A stretch of 64,000 bases of DNA from Nitrospirota bacterium (GTDB lineage Bacteria > Nitrospirota > Thermodesulfovibrionia > Thermodesulfovibrionales > UBA6898): NCBI GenBank assembly GCA_021825365.1, contig JAKAHR010000002.1, positions 1-64,000 on the forward strand. Reading direction: 5' to 3'. The translations under genes and the position numbers were made by a program. The notes under the pieces were generated by a model, which saw only the letters and a list, made by a program, of their open reading frames with translations, did not search any database and was not told where the DNA came from. This document shows, piece after piece, positions 59,765 through 64,000 of this stretch (position 1 is its first letter; every line of letters starts with the position of its first letter).

Positions 59765-60967
59765 ATGATCATCGTTGAGGAATTCAGGGGCACACCGGTC
59801 GCTGACAGGCGCGTCGAGATCGTGGAACGAAAGGGCGTGGGCCATCCCGATTATATTTGCGATGCGGTCATGGAAAGCATCTCCCTTGCCCTGAGCAGGG
59901 AATACCGAAAGGCCTGCGGAGCTGTCCTTCACCACAACATCGACAAGGGACTGCTGGCAGCCGGACGGGCGGAGATATCCTTTGGAGGCGGGAGGATGAT
60001 AAGGCCGATGGAGCTGATCATCGGCGACAGGGCCACCGCCGCCGTTGCCGGGAAGAAAATACCGGTACAGGAGATCGCTGCCAACGCAGCCAGGGATTGG
60101 TTCAGGAACAATCTGCGTTTCGTCGATCCGGATAAACACGTCCGCTGCAGGTCAGTGCTGGCCCCCGGATCTGAAGAGCTTTCCGATATCTTCTCCCGGC
60201 CTGGCCGGCTCCGGGGCGCAAACGACACCTCGGCGCTCATCGGCTACTATCCCCTCTCGCCTGTGGAGACAACGGTGCTGGAACTTGAGAGACACCTGAA
60301 TTCGGGGCGTTTCAAGAAACGCTTCCCTGAAACAGGCGAAGACATCAAGGTGATGGGATTAAGGACAGGCACCAGCATCGACCTGACTGTCGCCATGCCG
60401 CTGCTATCCGCCTGCATACGCTCGGAGACGGAGTACTTCAGGAGAAAGGAGCTGATCAGCAGGGCGATCGGCCGGTATCTGCGGCAACACGATCATTTCA
60501 GCCGGGTCTCCGTCAACCTCAACACCCTTGATGAGCCGGGCAGGGGGCTCGGCGGCATCTACCTGAGCCTCCTCGGGACATCCGCTGACGGGGCTGACTC
60601 CGGACAGGTCGGGAGGGGCAACCGGGTCAACGGCCTCATTTCCGTGAACAGGCCGATGGGGACCGAGGCTGCTGCGGGGAAGAACCCGGTGAGTCATGTC
60701 GGAAAGATATATAATGTCCTGGCGCACAAGACGGCAGAGAAGATCTACCGGAATGTAGACGGGATACGCGAGGTGTATGTCCTGCTCCTCAGCAGGATCG
60801 GGGCGCCGATCGACAGCCCGGCGATGGCGTCTGCACAGCTGCTTCTTGAGAAAGGGCGCCGGATCAGGGATATTTCAGAACCCGTGCAGATGATCATCGA
60901 GGCCGAATTGGCCGGCATCGGCGGCTTCTGCGAACGCCTTGCCTCAGGCGCCTTCCCTGTCTGCTAG
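59765..60967 (+). CDS. Archaeal-type S-adenosylmethionine synthetase
   Basis: A 400-residue methionine adenosyltransferase of the archaeal class, making S-adenosylmethionine from methionine and ATP. RRVEIVERKGVGHPDYICDA near residue 15 carries the His-Pro-Asp, HHNIDKGLLAAGRAEISFGG near 60, and GANDTSALIGYYPLSPVET near 155; it lacks the bacterial MetK signatures. Archaeal-type MATs occur in a minority of bacteria and suggest old horizontal transfer. I use ATG 59,765 (MIIVEEF); ATG 59,756 in the same frame overlaps the -10 box of the likely promoter. Confidence 0.92.
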   Translation: MIIVEEFRGTPVADRRVEIVERKGVGHPDYICDAVMESISLALSREYRKACGAVLHHNIDKGLLAAGRAEISFGGGRMIRPMELIIGDRATAAVAGKKIPVQEIAANAARDWFRNNLRFVDPDKHVRCRSVLAPGSEELSDIFSRPGRLRGANDTSALIGYYPLSPVETTVLELERHLNSGRFKKRFPETGEDIKVMGLRTGTSIDLTVAMPLLSACIRSETEYFRRKELISRAIGRYLRQHDHFSRVSVNLNTLDEPGRGLGGIYLSLLGTSADGADSGQVGRGNRVNGLISVNRPMGTEAAAGKNPVSHVGKIYNVLAHKTAEKIYRNVDGIREVYVLLLSRIGAPIDSPAMASAQLLLEKGRRIRDISEPVQMIIEAELAGIGGFCERLASGAFPVC

Positions 60968-60995
60968 CCTCTCCCCCGGCAGTCGGCCGGACCGG

Positions 60996-61505
60996 TTATG
61001 ACTGACTCAGGAGCCTGATCGTCTTTTTGTCGTCAGCCGTCTTGATGACACAGGTCGCGGTCTTGCCGGAGCTGGTCGTCGAGTAAAAATAATAGATCAT
61101 GATACCCGCGTCGGCGATGACCTTCGAAATCCTCTTCAGCGCGCCCACCTTGTTGGCCATCTCGACCATAATGACAGAAGATTCGTGGATATCATCGGCG
61201 CCGATCTTCTCGAGAGCCCTTTCCGCCTTCACGAGATCATCTACGATCAGGGTGAAGGTTGCCTTGCGGCGCAAACCGCTGGCAGAGTAGCCGGTACCGG
61301 CGAGTATGTTGACGTTCGCAGCCGCAAGGGCGGAGGCAACCTTGGCGGTCAGTCCCACGGCATCACAGAAGCTTGCAGTAATCTCTTTTGCCGTCTTGGC
61401 CGTAAATGCGGGAGCAGCGATCTTTGCTGCCGTGACCTTCTTCTTCGTCCTGACGGTGGTCGTCTTCTTCGCCTTTGGGGTAGCCTTCCTCGCTGCCGTA
61501 GCCAT
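60996..61505 (-). CDS. ACT-domain protein with histone-like Lys/Ala N-terminal tail
   Basis: A 169-residue protein. Residues 1-38 are Lys/Ala/Thr-rich (ARKATPKAKKTTTVRTKKKV) like the tails of histone H1 or of bacterial nucleoid proteins. Residues about 40-165 look like two ACT-like units (DAVGLTAKVASALAAANVNI; EMANKVGALKRISKVIADAG), small ligand-binding folds that usually sense amino acids. A tail of this kind on ACT domains is odd. It faces the MAT gene end to end. AAAGGAGAT precedes the ATG. Confidence 0.75.
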   Translation of the reverse strand: MATAARKATPKAKKTTTVRTKKKVTAAKIAAPAFTAKTAKEITASFCDAVGLTAKVASALAAANVNILAGTGYSASGLRRKATFTLIVDDLVKAERALEKIGADDIHESSVIMVEMANKVGALKRISKVIADAGIMIYYFYSTTSSGKTATCVIKTADDKKTIRLLSQS

Positions 61506-61668
61506 GTCTTTTCATCTCCTTTGCTCCCTGTGATGCGCGCCACCCAAGGATGGCTCAAAAAGCTGCTTTACTGTACACCATCGGGCGGTTCAAGGACAAG
61601 GCCTTCCCTTCCCTGCCGTGGCCTGACCGTGACCACGCCGCCATGTGCTGCAGGATGTCCTGTCGGTG

Positions 61669-62079
61669 TCAGGGGAGCCGTGCCCGCAGAAATTCCCCGA
61701 GCTTGATGTCAACCACGATGATATGGCTGCGTATCCAGTCCACCACGACCTGGTTTGTCGTAACAGACAGGTCATAGGAGGCCCCTTTCACGCGGGGTGC
61801 TGCTGCGAGGGCCTTCAGATCAGCCAGGGAGGTGAGGAAGATGGCATGCTGCTGCTTGTGGGCAGCATAGCCGGGATACCCGTAGAGGGCCATATACCCT
61901 TCTTCGTGAGCAAAATGGGTGACGGAATACTCCTCAAGAAAGGAGATGACCTCATCGATCGTGTCCTTACAGGAAGCCTTCCTGATCGCATCCACGAGAC
62001 TGCCGATGCGCCGGAAGAGCTCCTTGTGCTGTTCGTCGATCTCGTTTACGCCTACCGAGAGGTCACGGGTCCATTCCAT
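61669..62079 (-). CDS. Bacteriohemerythrin
   Basis: A 136-residue hemerythrin-like oxygen-binding protein. Iron ligands are seen in NEIDEQHKELF (first His), THFAHEEGYMALYGYPG (His, Glu), YAAHKQQHAIF (His, His) and WIRSHIIVVD (His, Asp), so the di-iron site is complete. It probably binds oxygen or senses it in the cytoplasm. It follows the PATAN-J-TPR gene by 9 bases on the same strand. Confidence 0.93.
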   Translation of the reverse strand: MEWTRDLSVGVNEIDEQHKELFRRIGSLVDAIRKASCKDTIDEVISFLEEYSVTHFAHEEGYMALYGYPGYAAHKQQHAIFLTSLADLKALAAAPRVKGASYDLSVTTNQVVVDWIRSHIIVVDIKLGEFLRARLP

Positions 62080-62088
62080 AGCCGGGCG

Positions 62089-63549
62089 CTATTTCTTTAT
62101 CTGGGAAAGTCCCCTCTTCGCCTTCTCATTGCCGGAGTCGATCTTGAGCGCCTTCTCAAAATTAGACTGGGCCCGCCCCTGACTCCCTGCCTTGAGATAG
62201 ATAAGGCCGAGGTTGGCATAATGATCAGCGTTAAAGGGCTCTATCTTTACGGCGGAAAGCAATGCCTCTTCAGCATCCTTGAGCCTTCCCGGTATCTTCG
62301 AGAAGGCGAGGGAAAGGTGGCTCCAGTAGCCCGGATGCCGGGGCATAATCTTGACCGCCCACTTGAAATTCTCCACGGCCCCCCAGAAGTTGCCCTTCTT
62401 GAATTCTTCTATCCCCTTGCGGAACTGATCCTCTGCCTTCGCCGCCTCATCCGTCTCGTCAGCCTTCCGGGCGGCCGCCGGGGATGGAGCCGCATCAGCC
62501 GCGGAACCGTCCTTCACCGCATTGTACGCCTTGGTGATCGCATCGAAGATGGCCGTCAGTTTTGTCTTGACGGAATCGTCCGCGATCGCGTAATTCCGGT
62601 CAGGGTGAAACTCCTTGGCAAGACGGTAGTAGTTTTTCTTGGCCGTGTCGCCGTCAGTCCCCTTGCTGATCTCGAGCAGCTCATAGGGGCTTAGTTCTCC
62701 GAGCCGCGGGAAGATTTCGTCCACCCGCCTCATCAGGGCCTCCTCCTCTTCGGAATGGGGCTGCAGTATCTCCTTGAGCGGAGGGGGAACTTCCTGCTGC
62801 GCAGCTGCCTTATGGGCCGCCGCTACTGATCCAGGCGCTATCTGCTCGATCATGCCGGTCGCCCAGAGAACATAGAGGATCTTCAGCGCCTCGAAGGAAG
62901 TCATCCATGAATTTTCCATCAACTCCTTGACCGTCCGTTTCCCGTCGATGAGGGAAAGGATCTTCCTGTCCTGCACGCTCAGTTCAATCCCCTGAAACAG
63001 GTTGAGGGGATCAGCGCTCAGCCTCATCACGCGGCCGGTATCCGGCATCTCGGCCCTTATCCTCGTCCAGTTCTCTATCTTCTTGACGCCGTCGTAAATG
63101 AGATTGGCCATACTCATCTTAAGGATGATGACCTCCTGCGTCGGCAATTCACCCTCGTCGAAAGCATAGGTCCCTTCCTCCGGAAGGAACATGCTGTGGA
63201 TAATCTCCTTGACCTGGTACTTGACGCCCCAGAAGAGGTCCTTGGGGGTCAGGTATCCCAGCTCGACGAGGATCGCCCCCTGCCGCTTCTTGGTGGACTT
63301 CAGCAGCTCGACGGACCGGTCGTACTGCTCGACGGTTATCTTGTCAGCCTTGAGGAGCATTTCTCCCAGCCGGTCGTCAGGATAGGTGGAGGAGGCGAAT
63401 ATGGCATCGCCGTCTCTCATATAGATGTTCTTGGTGAAAGTCGGGGTCGTCAGGGAGAAGGTCCCTGTCTTCCGGTTCCTGTTAAGGGCAACAAGGATCT
63501 TCACCAGGCTGACGTCGCGGATATTACCTGTCAGGGGAATTTCCATCAT
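62089..63549 (-). CDS. PATAN (DUF4388)-J-domain-TPR protein
   Basis: A 486-residue protein in three parts. Residues about 1-240 hold a PATAN/DUF4388 domain ([24 protein letters not shown]-type ending MRDGDAIFASSTYPDDRL). Residues about 290-350 are a J domain (SPYELLEISKGTDGDTAKKN; HPD in KEFHPDRNYA). Residues about 380-486 are TPRs (GIEEFKKGNFWGAVENFKWA; AHYANLGLIYLKA-type). The combination links a signalling-type domain with Hsp70 recruitment. Its ATG overlaps the next upstream gene's end by 26 bases. Confidence 0.82.
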   Translation of the reverse strand: MMEIPLTGNIRDVSLVKILVALNRNRKTGTFSLTTPTFTKNIYMRDGDAIFASSTYPDDRLGEMLLKADKITVEQYDRSVELLKSTKKRQGAILVELGYLTPKDLFWGVKYQVKEIIHSMFLPEEGTYAFDEGELPTQEVIILKMSMANLIYDGVKKIENWTRIRAEMPDTGRVMRLSADPLNLFQGIELSVQDRKILSLIDGKRTVKELMENSWMTSFEALKILYVLWATGMIEQIAPGSVAAAHKAAAQQEVPPPLKEILQPHSEEEEALMRRVDEIFPRLGELSPYELLEISKGTDGDTAKKNYYRLAKEFHPDRNYAIADDSVKTKLTAIFDAITKAYNAVKDGSAADAAPSPAAARKADETDEAAKAEDQFRKGIEEFKKGNFWGAVENFKWAVKIMPRHPGYWSHLSLAFSKIPGRLKDAEEALLSAVKIEPFNADHYANLGLIYLKAGSQGRAQSNFEKALKIDSGNEKAKRGLSQIKK

Positions 63550-63817
63550 TCTTTTCTCCTGATGATCGTTCGGCTGAAGAGAGTTCTTCGCGCAGTGTCG
63601 TCTGGTCGGTCTTCAGAGACTGCAATTCCATGGATATGGATTTCAGTTCTTCGGCCTGCCTGTCTATGGTGGTGCGCAACACCACAATATAATACGCTTC
63701 AAACAGGACAACCGCAAGGAGCAGGAGGACCCCAAGGACCTGGGCAGCATGCGTCCCGAGCAACCTCCTGACTCCGCTGTCGCCCTTCTGCGCGGCCTCT
63801 GCGCCCTCCGGTCTCAT
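63524..63817 (-). CDS. Membrane protein with coiled coil
   Basis: A 97-residue protein: a basic cytoplasmic start, one membrane helix ([20 protein letters not shown], about residues 28-47), then a coiled coil ([20 protein letters not shown]) and an acidic end. The start overlaps the AMMECR1-like gene stop as ATGA (63,814-63,817) and the end overlaps the PATAN gene, so all three are cotranscribed. Function unknown. Confidence 0.65.
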   Translation of the reverse strand: MRPEGAEAAQKGDSGVRRLLGTHAAQVLGVLLLLAVVLFEAYYIVVLRTTIDRQAEELKSISMELQSLKTDQTTLREELSSAERSSGEKNDGNSPDR

Positions 63818-64000
63818 GTGTACCGTCGGACCCTGAAGCGGCGGACCTCCACCTCTTCGCCCGGAGCAATACCCGCCTTCATCTTCGTAATCCTGATCTG
63901 GTCCGCGACCGTATCGACCCCTTCGAGGTCCGGCAGGAGGAGCCCCCGCCTGCTGCCGCAGGATACGATGACACCGAATTCCTTCGGGTCAAGCCCGCGC
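63814..64000 (-). CDS. AMMECR1-domain protein, C-terminal part
   Basis: The last 61 codons of a gene that begins beyond the right edge of the window. [20 protein letters not shown], then [20 protein letters not shown] and a terminal RRFRVRRYT match the C-terminal half of AMMECR1 proteins (AmmeMemoRadiSam component A). AMMECR1 proteins often sit with Memo-like and radical SAM proteins; those partners would be further right. The biochemical role is not settled. Confidence 0.82.
   Translation of the reverse strand, partial: RGLDPKEFGVIVSCGSRRGLLLPDLEGVDTVADQIRITKMKAGIAPGEEVEVRRFRVRRYT

Noticed and set aside
61645-62694. A 349-codon plus-strand frame opposite the hemerythrin and PATAN genes
   Set aside because: The minus-strand genes have clear metal ligands and domain motifs; the plus frame has none.
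1-64000. CRISPR array, rRNA or tRNA genes
   Set aside because: No regularly spaced repeats with unique spacers and no recognisable cloverleaf or rRNA sequence were noticed by eye; short tRNAs could still be missed without a covariance search.

Overview
The window is a piece of a Gram-negative bacterial chromosome in two unlike halves. The right part (about 34,093-64,000) is an ordinary, fairly GC-rich chromosomal background with lipid A/Kdo genes (lpxK, lpxB, waaA), a dnaJ-hspR-clpB heat-shock operon, a sigma-54-driven set of three small heat-shock proteins, an aldolase/phosphofructokinase pair and an archaeal-type S-adenosylmethionine synthetase. The gene mix (HspR-type heat shock control, archaeal-type MAT, PATAN-domain proteins, AMMECR1) resembles Nitrospirota or a related deep Gram-negative phylum; this is an inference from gene content, not from a marker gene.

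The left part (1 to about 34,092) is an accessory island. Its right boundary cuts a comM (yifB) gene: the N-terminal 287 or so codons are intact at 34,955-34,093, then the reading frame runs into foreign sequence exactly at the Gly-Gly-Gly after the ATPase core. comM is a known attachment site of Tn7-like transposons (AbaR/Tn6022 type), the foreign end starts 5'-TGT, and the first island gene resembles TnsE. The other comM half and the tnsABC genes are not in the window, so the element continues to the left. The island is therefore best read as the cargo of a comM-targeting Tn7-like element.

Cargo, from left to right: (a) a complete Qat anti-phage operon, qatA-qatB-qatC-qatD, on the minus strand (5,594-730), followed by two small genes; (b) a plus-strand signalling cassette (6,505-12,888): a SLATT-type membrane protein, a RelA/SpoT-TPR-SLOG-RyR fusion, a Nudix hydrolase and a triple-TIR protein with a HEAT tail, which together look like a Thoeris-like TIR-to-SLOG circuit wired to an alarmone synthetase; (c) a sigma-54 activator without a visible C-terminal HTH (14,681-12,942) divergent from a long plus-strand gene train (14,877-29,869) that begins behind a -24/-12 promoter and contains a MoxR-like ATPase, a TraB/Tiki-like protein, TPR proteins, several lipoproteins, a metallophosphatase and an EEP-family nuclease/phosphatase, possibly an undescribed envelope-associated system; (d) an orphan Xre/ParS-type antitoxin, an unknown 497-residue protein and the TnsE-like gene.

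In the chromosomal half, a Gfo/Idh/MocA oxidoreductase and a DegT-type aminotransferase directly precede lpxB and probably are GnnA and GnnB, which make the 3-amino sugar for amide-linked lipid A. Two toxin-antitoxin modules have been inserted: a RelE/XRE pair flanked by a 35-bp direct repeat next to the clpB terminator, and a HicA toxin with a MerR-HicB fusion antitoxin inside the lipid A gene run. No rRNA, tRNA or CRISPR array was seen.
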